DNA of 64,000 bases from Simmondsia chinensis (lineage: Eukaryota; Streptophyta; Magnoliopsida; Caryophyllales; Simmondsiaceae), in assembly GCA_018398585.1 (NCBI GenBank), contig JAGTTD010000001.1:25365438-25429437 (forward strand), read 5' to 3'. The notes beneath the pieces are model-generated. The model made no database searches. It was not told where the DNA came from and saw nothing but the letters and a program-made list of their open reading frames with translations. A program made the position numbers and the translations under genes. Each line of letters starts with the position of its first letter. Position 1 is the stretch's first letter. Shown in pieces: positions 34,321 through 43,680 of the stretch.

Positions 34321-34970
34321 AAGAACATTCTTGTCCTCAAGAATAGAAGAGAGTTATAACAATGAAGACACTTATTGCATATGAAAATACCTCTGAAGCG
34401 ATGAAGTCCGCTGAAATGTGCAGCTGAGAAGACCAATAAGCACTTCGAGTTATTGTGATGCCATGACTGTGTTTTGAGTACATAATGTTCTTCAAGAGGT
34501 CTGCTATGATCAAACCAAACATGATCAACACATCCCGAACCCCTCCTGTTGCAGTTAACATAGTTCAAAACCCATACTCGCTGCTGAAATTCCCCAAATG
34601 CAGAGACAATTCTGTTTTTAGGCATGTAGTAAGCTATACTATTGATGTTGTGTATCTTTGTCTCCATTAACCTGCATATAAAGTCCTTGAGCATCTCGGG
34701 AGGCCTTCCAAACTCAAACCAAGAGAAAGAAACATTAAATTTTTCTTGCAAGCATTCCCAAATGCAATTCGAACAGCTCCAAAACAGAATTATTTCATTC
34801 CGAACTTGCCGATCGGCATGCCAAAAGTGCTTACCAGCTATTGGAACTTGATTCCTTGGTGAACTAACGTGTGCTACTGCAATGATGTTCAACAAATTCA
34901 GCTCACACAACCACCTACTAACCCAACTCATGACATGTTCAATAAATCCCAGATGGCTTCCCAATTTCAC
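34321..34970 (-). CDS. A/B protein, C-terminal segment (unknown)
   Basis: About 216 residues in the same frame as the two upstream ORFs, separated from them by two stops (TGA at 35039-35037 and a TAG near 34982). It is unusually rich in Trp, Cys and Phe: EHVMSWVSRWLCELNLL, ILFWSCSNCIWECLQ, SWFEFGRPPEMLKDF. The counterpart in element A at 6160-6830 is collinear and similar throughout. The last residues run over the conserved 3' 'LRTRMFLRG' codons and purine tract shared with chromovirus ends. No family is recognised and no transmembrane segment is clear. The open frame in two diverged copies argues for past selection. Confidence 0.6.
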
Positions 34971-35039
34971 CTAAGCTGCTACAGAGTCCAGTAATCCAGC
35001 ATTGTGAACTCGATGCAGATCATAATAATATATTACAGC

Positions 35040-36209
35040 TCAGTTTATGTCCATATGGAAGCTACTAGAAGTGAACAAGTTATTACCCCTTCTAAAAGAC
35101 ATAATAACACCATCCAAACTCAAACTGAGCAGCTCATTCATAACGGACAGTGAAGAAACTCTCCAAGATGTTTTTGCAACCTCCAAAGCTTCCCTTGATG
35201 GAATATTTAGAGTAAACTTGCGAGATCTCAAAATTTCAGGCACTTCTTCCCGAACTCTTGCATAGAACACACGAATTAGGAGCTCATAAACCAATCTTGA
35301 ATGCCAAAGGCACAATGACATAACCTGAACACCCAAAACATCCCAATCTATACTGTCCTTGCTGCAAATCACACAATCCTTCCTGTTCTTGAATATTTCC
35401 TGGATCCAAAGCTCATTCAACCACCAAATGCACCTCAAAAGATCAAGCTTTGCTTCCTCGTCAACCAACTCAAGCATGAGAAATAAGTATAACAAGTGAA
35501 GGTACCAACCCAGCTCTTGATCGGCTGAAAACTCCTTCAAAATCTGAGATGTTTTGCTCCACTCAGGGCTGCTGATATACACTCTAATTTCAACTAGATT
35601 TATCCTTGGTGTCGCATTGATGTTTTCCATCCAAACATTGAGAAGATATTGAAGCTTATGCATATGATTTTTCCATTCCGAAACACCACTGCTGATCACC
35701 CTCAACACACACAGGATCTGCACCAGATCAGGTCCATACAGTAGTAAATCAGCATCACAGGTCCATACGTTGCATTCATCAACATCACACAGCAGCAACG
35801 AATGTTTAGCTCCTCCAAAATCTTGTAAATCAGTCCTTCCCAGATCAAGGAAGCTTCCAACGCCCATCACATCAGTTAAAACATCTGCTGGACAGCTTCT
35901 GGAATGATCTGAAGTCGGTTTCGGCATGTTACAGCAGTTATACACATCTAACAACTTGATTGCTTGTTCAACCACATTGCTTCTCCTTCGTTGGACTTTG
36001 AAACGCCCACTTGCAGCTTGATTAGTTCTTTTCAACAGAGAATCAAACCTTTTCGGCTTCATATAAACTTGAAAATCTTCTCCCGGATCAGGAGGCAAGT
36101 CGTCGTATGAGTGTACATTTGAACACTCCATTTCTCTATTCCTAGCCCCTTGCGAAGCATCAATTACATCACTACCAACACCAAACAATTTCTGATTTTC
36201 CAAGCGCAT
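35040..36209 (-). CDS. A/B protein, central ORF of 389 residues (unknown)
   Basis: The longest ORF of the window. After a variable leader it has VHSYDDLPPDPGEDFQVY and MKPKRFDSLLKRTNQA, a basic patch (RFKVQRRRS), an acidic/cysteine stretch and a Trp/Leu-rich half (WKNHMHKLQYLLNVW, ELGWYLHLLYL, LWHSRLVYELLIRVFYARV). Element A matches it collinearly from 4719, except for an extra segment in A (about 5100-5330). Its first stop-free codon follows a TAG at 36212-36210, a position where A also has a stop (4666) in non-conserved linker, so this could be a true ORF boundary. Function unknown. No retroviral enzyme motif is present. Confidence 0.65.
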   Translation of the reverse strand: MRLENQKLFGVGSDVIDASQGARNREMECSNVHSYDDLPPDPGEDFQVYMKPKRFDSLLKRTNQAASGRFKVQRRRSNVVEQAIKLLDVYNCCNMPKPTSDHSRSCPADVLTDVMGVGSFLDLGRTDLQDFGGAKHSLLLCDVDECNVWTCDADLLLYGPDLVQILCVLRVISSGVSEWKNHMHKLQYLLNVWMENINATPRINLVEIRVYISSPEWSKTSQILKEFSADQELGWYLHLLYLFLMLELVDEEAKLDLLRCIWWLNELWIQEIFKNRKDCVICSKDSIDWDVLGVQVMSLCLWHSRLVYELLIRVFYARVREEVPEILRSRKFTLNIPSREALEVAKTSWRVSSLSVMNELLSLSLDGVIMSFRRGNNLFTSSSFHMDIN

Positions 36210-36212
36210 TTG

Positions 36213-37064
36213 CTAGAACCTCGAGACCCAGCGTTCCTCTGATCGTATTTGTAAATGATTGAGCAATTCCTTCACCTGATCAAGCGTGACAAACTCCTGT
36301 GCACCAAACACAGCAACATAGGACACTTCTGATTGAACGGCTGTAGCTACATTGCCTCGATCAGCTCCCATTTGAGTCTTAACTCCTTGTGTGCCATCTG
36401 TAGCTTGTGTACCAGCATATACCCCGGTAAGGTCAGCATCTCGAGTTAGTTTTTGCTGATCATCAAGCAAGCCATGCTGAAACACAGCCACACGCTTCAA
36501 TTTTGGCTTGGACAACTTCTTTTTACCCTCAAATTCCTTCAACGCTACACTCAGAAGACTCCTCTTCGATTTACACTTTGCTTTCTTAATCATTCTTTTG
36601 ACATGTGAATCATATTCCCAATCTGGATGCACGTCATATTGTATCTCTACATCGTCAAGAGACTCTAACCCTCGCATAGAGTCTTCATAAGAATCATCTT
36701 GTTCAAACTCAGGTTCTTCTAACTTGTGTTCATCAATTTCGGCATTGTCGTGGTCGAATTCATCTTCAACAACAACGGATTCTACTTCCTCTTTTTGCTC
36801 GACATTGAAATGTTGCTGTGTAACGGTATCCACTAACTCCGAAAACTCGTTTGTATCAAGAACACCCGCACAATCAGAATGATGAGTTGAACAAGGCTGA
36901 TTCACATTTTGTTGATGCACTCGATTGAATGCCAGCTCAACTTCCAGCAACAACCTCTCACGTTCCTCTCTAAATATTATCTTTATTTTCTCCAAATAAT
37001 CACTCGACACTGATTGACAAGGGCTATCATCAACCACACCAGCCATATTTGTAATGGACAACAA
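36213..37064 (-). CDS. A/B protein, N-terminal ORF (unknown, coiled-coil/acidic)
   Basis: 283 residues from the first ATG. By comparison with A (MIEGV) and D, the likely start is the internal Met at 37046 (MAGVVDDS). The first 60 residues form a coiled-coil-prone segment (YLEKIKIIFREERERLLLEV). A strongly acidic block (VVVEDEFDHDN, EEPEFEQDDSYEDSMR) and a basic block (IKKAKCKSKRSLLS, KKKLSKPKLKR) follow. The acidic/basic blocks are shared with A (about 4140-4470). The charge pattern would suit a nucleic-acid-binding or packaging role in place of Gag, but this is inference only. The frame is the same as the downstream ORFs. Confidence 0.65.
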   Translation of the reverse strand: MLSITNMAGVVDDSPCQSVSSDYLEKIKIIFREERERLLLEVELAFNRVHQQNVNQPCSTHHSDCAGVLDTNEFSELVDTVTQQHFNVEQKEEVESVVVEDEFDHDNAEIDEHKLEEPEFEQDDSYEDSMRGLESLDDVEIQYDVHPDWEYDSHVKRMIKKAKCKSKRSLLSVALKEFEGKKKLSKPKLKRVAVFQHGLLDDQQKLTRDADLTGVYAGTQATDGTQGVKTQMGADRGNVATAVQSEVSYVAVFGAQEFVTLDQVKELLNHLQIRSEERWVSRF

Positions 37065-38100
37065 AATTCGATCTGGACAACTCGGCTCGCAGAAATGCAG
37101 GTTCGAAAATCACAGAAATGTAAAACTTGTTTCGCAATTTGTCAACAATCGATTGCTTAACGAAGTTGTACTCCTGTGGTCGCACAAACAATCCCCTGCT
37201 ATTGGTTCCGCAATCATCACTGATCACGAATCTTAATATGCAGAGTTGCGAACCAAACCCTAACTGCGACGATCTCTGACAGAGAAGCTATCGTGAATAA
37301 TTCAGACTAAGAATCTGAAATTGGTTCCATTTTTTTCCTGTAATGATGATTTTAACATACGATACACAACAATCTTCAAGAACAATAGCGGAATTCAACA
37401 CCTTCGGTGCTAAGTTCGTTGTCAGAACTTCGCCTTCTTTGTCAGAATTTCACCTAAGCGAATCTCGACTCAATTTCATGCAGATTCTGACGAATTTTCA
37501 CCACTTATATGCTTATCAACACAATTTCATCACAATCCAACAACAAAATGAAGATTTGAATCGAATATGAACTGGTAGTTCAGAAAACAGTTACCTGCAC
37601 CACAATTTCTGAATTGTAGAACCTGTAATCACCTCAATTCAGCTTGTACCGGATCTCTTGATGATGATCAAGTGTAATGTGGATCAATTTGCATCACTTT
37701 AACTTCTTCTGAGTCGATTCAAGCGACGATCGACTTAGCTTAGCACAAAACTTCAGCAACTGTTATTTTGCTTCAGCACCAAAACTTAGCAGCGAATGTC
37801 AGATCGATCCAACTGCATTAAATCTGAATCAGCTTGGATGTTGAGTGTACTCAACAAGTACTGATCAATTAACCTTTGTTCAATGTAATTCACTCAATTA
37901 TAATCCCAACCGAAAGCACAATCCCAGGTCTGCAGGTCACCAAATGCAGTAATCGCCAACCTCCAAAATTCAAAAATTCAGAATTGAATTATCAGAACTG
38001 AATCTGTATCACACTGTTTTTATTGATTAATTGCAATGCAATCAATCAATTTTTGTAAAATTTTTTTTTTTTGGATATGAGCTTGATTCGGAAGCCAAAT
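37065..38100 (-). other. Element B 5' leader, no gene
   Basis: About 1 kb of untranslated leader between primer site and ORF, similar in layout to 2930-3800 of element A ('AATTCAGAAG', 'TTGATCATCATCA'). No conserved ORF. Confidence 0.6.
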
Positions 38101-38116
38101 CAAGGCTCTGATACCA
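38101..38116 (-). other. Element B primer binding site (initiator Met tRNA)
   Basis: The minus strand reads TGGTATCAGAGCCTTG, identical to element A, two bases inside the 5' LTR. Confidence 0.92.
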
Positions 38117-38118
38117 AT

Positions 38119-38710
38119 TGTTAAGGTTTCGAAGATTTCTCTTGAGCCTTAACCTTGGTTGGGATAGAGAGAGTATGCGATGGGAAAGAAAATAGAGATT
38201 TAGATGAGAAAGAAGGGAAAAGAGATGAGAGAATAGAGAAAGTAACCAAATGAGATCAATTCATTATCAAAGTTATGGATTACATGCTAATGTCCCTTAT
38301 TTATACTACTTACAAAGTATGAGCCTAATATATTAAATCTAACCACACAAGGACTAAACCACTTAGGAATTATCTGGAATTATCTAGAACTAAGCTTAAC
38401 TAACGATTAAACCACATTTTGGTGCCTAGACAATTCTAACAGCCCAACCGAGCTAACACGCCCAGCTTACTACAGGATCATTAATGCAGATAGAACTAAT
38501 AGATTATTTCAACAACCTAACAGCAACAACAGCACAACACACGCAGCAGCCAATAGCACCAGAACCCCAGTAGCATCAGCAGCTAACAACAAACCAGCCG
38601 CAGCAACATAATAACACAGCAGCAACATTTCAGCAACATATCAACCATTCAGCAGCAGTACAACATCTCAGCTTCCAAGAGTTCACACCTCGGATTCTCG
38701 GGTCATAACA
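38119..38710 (-). repeat. Element B 5' LTR
   Basis: 592 bp, pairs with 33716-34307. Its E2F-like core has decayed to TTTGGTGCC (CpG lost). Confidence 0.92.
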
Positions 38711-39074
38711 CGAATTGATCCATGTATTGTCGAAACACCCTTTTCTTCTTAGCCATGAAGCAGTAAGTGCATTCTTTAGTCCAAAAGGCATAACCGAGAA
38801 TTCATAATGACCATCCCTGGCTTGAAAAGTGGCCTTACCCACATCATTCTCCTTGATCTTTAGTTCATGAAAGCAAGGTTGTACGTTTATCTTGGAAAAG
38901 ACCCTAGCACCTTGAAACTGATCCAATAAGTCATAAATCGGAGGCAAAGAATACTTATTATACGTAACACTCACCTTATTCAGTTCTCTATAATCAATGC
39001 ATAATATTGCACTTCCATGTTTCTTCTTCACAAACTGTACTAGAGCACCTTAAGGTGACATCCTAGGTCAGATG
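38711..39074 (-). pseudogene. Tekay/Del G1, RT fingers/palm
   Basis: Minus strand: [12 protein letters not shown] (39009-38974), LLDQFQGARVFSKIN, then FSVMPFGLKNA (about 38790). These are RT blocks upstream of the FMDD strand at 33690-33712. The fragment lies between elements B and D and has the same frame style as the G2 copy at 63420-63760. Confidence 0.8.
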
Positions 39075-39468
39075 TGTTATAAATTGTTAGACTTTCATTG
39101 TAATTTATGTTTGTAATGTTGGGTTAGCGTCTCACGTTTTGGTTGTATGTGTTCAAATGTTAGTTGAGCCGTTAATTGGCGCCAAAGGAGGTAGTAGGTC
39201 AAACGCGAGTCAATTCTGGTGGGCTGCTGCAGATTAGGCGGGAAAGTCGGTTTATGTGGTTGTGTCTTGATTTTTTGTACTTAGTTGTCTATAAATAAGC
39301 TCCTAGCTTGTAATATCATTCATTCAATGAAATACAAACTGAATTTCTTCTGAAATTCTCTCTAATTTCTCATCCCTTTCTCTATTTCTCATCCCCTTTC
39401 ACTTCTCTTCTCATCTTAATTCCTTCCTCTACAAGGTTAGGCTTTCAATTGTTAATTGGAACCTAACA
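39075..39468 (+). repeat. Element D 5' LTR
   Basis: 394 bp, TGTTATAAATTG...ACCTAACA. Two E2F-like sites, GGCGCCAAA (39178-39186) and GGCGGGAAA (39237-39245). CTATAAATAA lies at 39289-39298. CT-rich R/U5. Confidence 0.92.
39178..39245 (-). promoter_or_regulatory. Paired E2F-like sites in element D U3
   Basis: On the minus strand the sites read TTTGGCGCC and TTTCCCGCC, both fitting TTTSSCGC, about 50 bases apart and 45-110 bases upstream of the TATA box. In the other LTR the first has mutated to GGCACC and the second remains (42422-42430). Confidence 0.5.
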
Positions 39469-39470
39469 AG

Positions 39471-39485
39471 TGGTATCAGAGCTGG
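39471..39485 (+). other. Element D primer binding site (initiator Met tRNA)
   Basis: TGGTATCAGAGCTGG, two bases after the LTR. Confidence 0.92.
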
Positions 39486-39532
39486 TTCTACAATCAATTA
39501 ATTGATTGTGGCTGGAAAAACCTAAGAAAAAC

Positions 39533-41081
39533 ATGATCGAAGGTGTAAGAACTCAATCCGGTGCTGGTGGTGCCAATGCTGCAGGTAATGCTATAGATTT
39601 TCAGCTGCGGTTACCAATGCTGGAGGAAATGCAGCAACCGATCATTACAAAGAATTGAAAGACCAGTTAGGACAATTGAATGTAACGATTGAGCTGCAAA
39701 ATGAGAAGTTTACACCGCAACATGACAGTATTCAGAAAATGTTGAATTTGATGTTGGATAAGGAGTCACGACTGCAGAAAATTGAGAAATTGCAAGAACA
39801 GGTTGATAAACGAGGTGAATCAAGTGTAGAAGCAATCTTGAAGCCGGTAAGTTAGATTTTTCATTAAATAGATCTCGATCAGCAGCAAGAACAGGCTAAC
39901 AGAACCGAGACTCTGGTGAGGAATCGTGGCAAGTCTCCAACTGATCAGGCGACTGCAGCACCTTCAATTAATATCAGATCCACAGCAGATCAACCTTTGT
40001 CACAAGAATTTGTTGTTGACAATCAGAATCGGGTCTCGAAGCTGGCACATTTCATACCCGAACCTTCGAACATCAACCGCAACTGCAGACCACCACAGCA
40101 TTCAGTTCTGCATCGCAGTGATGACTTTGATGAGCTCGATCATTTGGACAGACCTCCTGATCGACCTTATCAGCATAGAATCGTGAGTAATGACATGACA
40201 TCTGGTGGTAGGAGTGGAAATTACAGGCAACCAAGGGTTGAAATTGATCCTTTTGATGGCAAATTACCGGAATCATGGCTGAGAAGGTGTGATCGGTATT
40301 TCATGTATTACAACATACCGGATGAGGAAAAGCTCCAATTGGCTGCAGTACATCTCCATGGCGACCATGAGGTGTGGTATTACAGTTTGTTGAAGAGCAA
40401 ACCGAACTTATCTTGGGGCCAGTTCGTAGAGGAAATGTGTGAACGTTATGGACAAGGGGAATCAACGGACATTGTGGATAATTTTAACAAATAATCACAA
40501 ACTTCAACCGTGAGTGAGTACATGCTTAGATTCGAGAACCTGAGAGCCAACTTGCTGTCTATTTTGACTATAGCTCCCGAGGATGTCAAATCATATTATG
40601 TGTCTTGCTTTATAAGTGGATTAAAGCCTAGGATCAAGAACATGGTGAAAGCCATTGGTCCTAAGACCTTGTCAAGCACTTATAACAAGGCAAAACTGAT
40701 TGAAGCCACTCATGTTCAACCGAGTGACAAGTTTAAGCATCTAGGCAGCAGATCAGATCACAACCGAGAACAGGTGCTGGTGCAGGCGCAGGTTCTAGTG
40801 CAGGATTCAAGCGTGCTGTTGACAGAAGCTCGGTGAGGCTTTGCTATCACTGTAACCAGCCATATCAGCCAGGACACAGGTGCAAATCACAAGCAATAAT
40901 GTGTGCTAAAGGGACCTGTGTTGAAGCTGAATCAGGCAATGAGCAATCGGCTGCAGAAAATGACAGTTTTAGTGATGTTTCACAAGAAGAATTGAGTGAG
41001 GATGAAGGGGAGATATCAATGAAGGCGTTAACCGGTAGTGGAGCTCATAACACTATCAAAATCAGAGGCAAGGGTGGTTAA
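39533..41081 (+). pseudogene. Element D gag
   Basis: Starts MIEGVRTQSGAGGANA, has a frameshift near 39600, a stop at 39853, a good capsid stretch (RVEIDPFDGKLPESWLRRCD, WGQFVEEMCERYGQG, SGLKPRIKNMVKAI), a second shift near 40770 and a zinc knuckle C-Y-H-C-x9-H-R-C (about 40842-40884). It then leads to the conserved MKALTGSGAHNTIKI before protease. Gag would form the virus-like particle and bind RNA. The start is shared with element A, and this is what links A and B to this chromovirus group. Confidence 0.8.
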
Positions 41082-41255
41082 CATTCCATCATAATCCTCA
41101 TTGATAGCGGAAGTACACATAGCTTCATCGATCACAAGCTGAGTAGGAAGGTTAGACATGAAACGATAAAGACTCACCCTTTGCAAGTGATGGTGGCTGA
41201 TGGCAATTCTTTAACCATTCACAACAAGTGCATAGCATTTCCTTGGTTTATGCAA
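41082..41255 (+). pseudogene. Element D aspartic protease fragment
   Basis: IILIDSGSTHSFIDHKL at about 41087 contains the catalytic D-S-G. It continues to VMVADGNSL near 41190 and stops being protease around the deletion point. Confidence 0.75.
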
Positions 41256-42246
41256 GATCATCGGTTCACCAAGTACAGTCATTTCATTGCTCTTGCTTGA
41301 CCCGTCACCGCTGAAAAGTTGGCAAGGATCTTCCTTGACAACATTTATAAATTGCGTGGATTGCCTTAATCCATTGTGTCCGATCGAGATAAGATTTTCA
41401 CAAGCACGTTTTGGAGAGAGTTGTTTAAGTTGATGGGCACCACGTTGGCACTCAGTTCCTCATATCATCCCCAGACGGATGGCCAAACCGAACGAGTCAA
41501 CTAATGTGTAGAACAGTATTTGCGGAGTATGGTCTTCTTGAAGCCCAAGGAGTGGAACTGTTGGCTTTCCTTAGCCGAATTTTGGTTCAATACACACTTT
41601 CATACATCCATTGGCACTTCTCCATTCCTAGCATTGTATGGCTACTCTCCACCTTCTCCTATCATGCTTCAACAACCGAGAAGCAATTGTACTGCAGTGA
41701 CTGAATTTATGCAGCAGAGGAGGCTAATGTTGCAAGAACTTAAAGACAATCTCCATCAAGCTCGAGCTCGGATGAAGTATTATGTTGATAAAAAAAGGGT
41801 AGACAAAAGTTATGACGGTGACGTGGTCTACCTTAAATTACAACCGTATAGACAGTCTTCCTTGGCTGTCAGGCGTAATGTCCAGCTAAGTGCCCGATAC
41901 TTTGGCCCGTATAAAATTTTGGATAAAATTGGCAATGTTGCTTGTAAGCTCGACTTACCTTCACACTCGTACATTCACACCGTGTTTCATGTGTCCCTAC
42001 TCAAAAAGCAGGTCAAAAGAGGAGCTGCAGCAGCCCGGGAGCACTCTGTAGCAGAGGCTAACGGTATTCTGAAGTTGTAGCCAGAGGCAGTTAAAGCTCG
42101 GAGGACGCTGCAGCAGGAACACGGAGCTGTGCAGGAGGTTTTGGTAACTTGGTGCAACTTGAACAAGAGTTTGAAGACTTGGGAAAATTGCAATTTTTTG
42201 AGGAGTCAATTTCCAAGCTTCACTTATTGAGGACAAGAAGTTTCTC
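41256..42246 (+). pseudogene. Element D integrase core and chromodomain
   Basis: It resumes inside integrase at RFTKYSHFIALA (about 41262), missing the first catalytic Asp context and the zinc finger. SDRDKIFTS (about 41380) and [11 protein letters not shown] (about 41470) supply the later DDE residues. Then come [12 protein letters not shown] and a chromodomain-like VLVTWCNLNKSLKTWE, ending at TGA 42228. Stops occur at 41301, 41370 and 41504. Inactive. Confidence 0.8.
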
Positions 42247-42259
42247 AAGAGGGAGGGAA
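42247..42259 (+). other. Element D polypurine tract
   Basis: AAGAGGGAGGGAA abuts the 3' LTR. Confidence 0.88.
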
Positions 42260-42653
42260 TGTTATAAATCGTTAGACTTTCATTGTAATTTTTGTTTGTA
42301 ATGTTGGGTTAGCATCTCAAGTTTGGCTTGTATGTGTTCAAATGTTAGTTGAGCCGTTAATTGGCACCAAAGGAGGTAGTAGGTCAAACGCGAGTCAATT
42401 ATGGTGGGTTGCTGCAGATTAGGCGGGAAAGTCAGTTTATGCGGTTGTGTTTTGATTCTTTGTACTTAGTTGTCTATAAATAAGCTCCTAGCTTGTAGTA
42501 TCATTCATTTAATGAAATACAAACTGAATTTCTTCTGAAATTCTCTCTAATTTCTCATCCCTTTCTCTATTTCTCATCCCCTTTCACTTCTCGTCTCATC
42601 TTAATTCCTTCCTCTACAAGGTTAGGCTTTCAATTGTTAATTGGAACCTAACA
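42260..42653 (+). repeat. Element D 3' LTR
   Basis: 394 bp, same length as the 5' LTR, followed by target duplicate AGATG. Confidence 0.92.
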
Positions 42654-43015
42654 AGATGAAGCCTTTATTCAACAATTCTTGGAGTTGCACCTTCAAGTCA
42701 TGTAGTTCAGAGAGAGCCATTCTATAAAGAGCTTTGGATATATGTCCACGACCAGGCATCAGGTCAATATTGAACTCAATTTTCCTACTTGAAGGAAAAC
42801 CATGAAAATCCTATGGAAAGATCTCAGGGAATTCCTTAACAATGGGAATGCCATCTAATTTCACAGCGTCCCTTCTACTATCAACAAAGGTATCCTCAAT
42901 AACCCTTTCTCTAGGACCTTCTAGCATTCAAGGCTAAAATTATCCTAGTAGATGTCTTAGAGTCTTGACTCTCCCTGAGGAAGATCTAATGCTTTTCCAT
43001 GATAAACAAACTGTA
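42654..43015 (-). pseudogene. Tekay/Del G1, region upstream of RT
   Basis: Nearly the same as 63768-64000 of G2. It covers the segment between protease and RT on the minus strand. The right edge with the copia leader is approximate. Confidence 0.65.
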
Positions 43016-43680
43016 GGCGGTTAGGAATCTAAAGGACATTATGAGACAATCTAAGTCGTAAATGCAAGTTAATAAAAAAACCACTAGTTATTAAAAATCA
43101 AGTGGGAGCGAGGTTTAATTTTAGAAACGTCACGGTCTCCATTATCGGTCTAGCAGTATAGTGGGTCAACCGACCTCTCTACGGAGGATGTCGGTTTGCA
43201 GGTTACAGGGTTAGACTTCTATTAAGATTAACCAAAGTGCAAACAAGCAACGCGACCACACCGCCATGGAGTATTTCATGCATTTATATGGAGGTTTAGA
43301 TAATGGTTTACACTTAACTAGCATGATACATTAGCCTCCCCGAGGAGCTTTGTTGTGTTAGGTTAGAGACTGAGGTAAAGTGGGGAGTTAATCACGTTTA
43401 GTAAGAGTTACAAGAAAACATGTTAATTGAGAATAGTTCTCACCCAAACTAATTTTGTGCACCCTGCAACCGAGGAGTAAAGAGTAGTGCGTTTGGTTCA
43501 TCTTGGCATGCATGATAGTACAACTTTGTGGATACCTAACTGATTATGTTTGCTAGATTAAAAGAGTAAATATCACTGCATTATACGTTTCTCTTGTTAG
43601 ACAGTTACACAAATGTTTGCATTTATAATGTTTTAAAATGGATACGACTGGTGAACTTCACTCGATTTTAATGCATAATG
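43016..43680 (+). other. Copia leader (plus-strand element), 5' LTR missing
   Basis: Positions 43130-43560 align with 21577-21965 (landmarks 'CCGCCATGGAGTA', 'GAGAATAGTTCTCACC'). No LTR or primer site precedes it. The join with G1 is a rearrangement. Confidence 0.6.

Larger units (their letters stand above)
33716..38710 (-). mobile_element. Non-autonomous LTR retrotransposon 'B' (complete)
   Basis: 4995 bp with two 592-bp LTRs (33716-34307 and 38119-38710), TG..CA ends, and a target duplication TGAAT/CGAAT (33711-33715 and 38711-38715; one substitution). By hand count the LTRs differ at about 25 of 592 positions. The primer site (38101-38116) and purine tract (34308-34320) are intact on the minus strand. 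It has no pol. It carries the better-preserved version of the unknown A/B protein. It sits inside the RT active-site codons of Tekay G1. Confidence 0.93.
39075..42653 (+). mobile_element. Deleted chromovirus 'D' (complete ends)
   Basis: 3579 bp, 394-bp LTRs (39075-39468 and 42260-42653; about 16 differences by hand count) and a perfect target duplication AGATG (39070-39074 and 42654-42658). It retains gag, protease, integrase core and chromodomain end, but RT, RNase H and the integrase zinc finger are gone through a deletion near 41255. It is inserted in Tekay G1. It could move only with help in trans. Confidence 0.93.
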
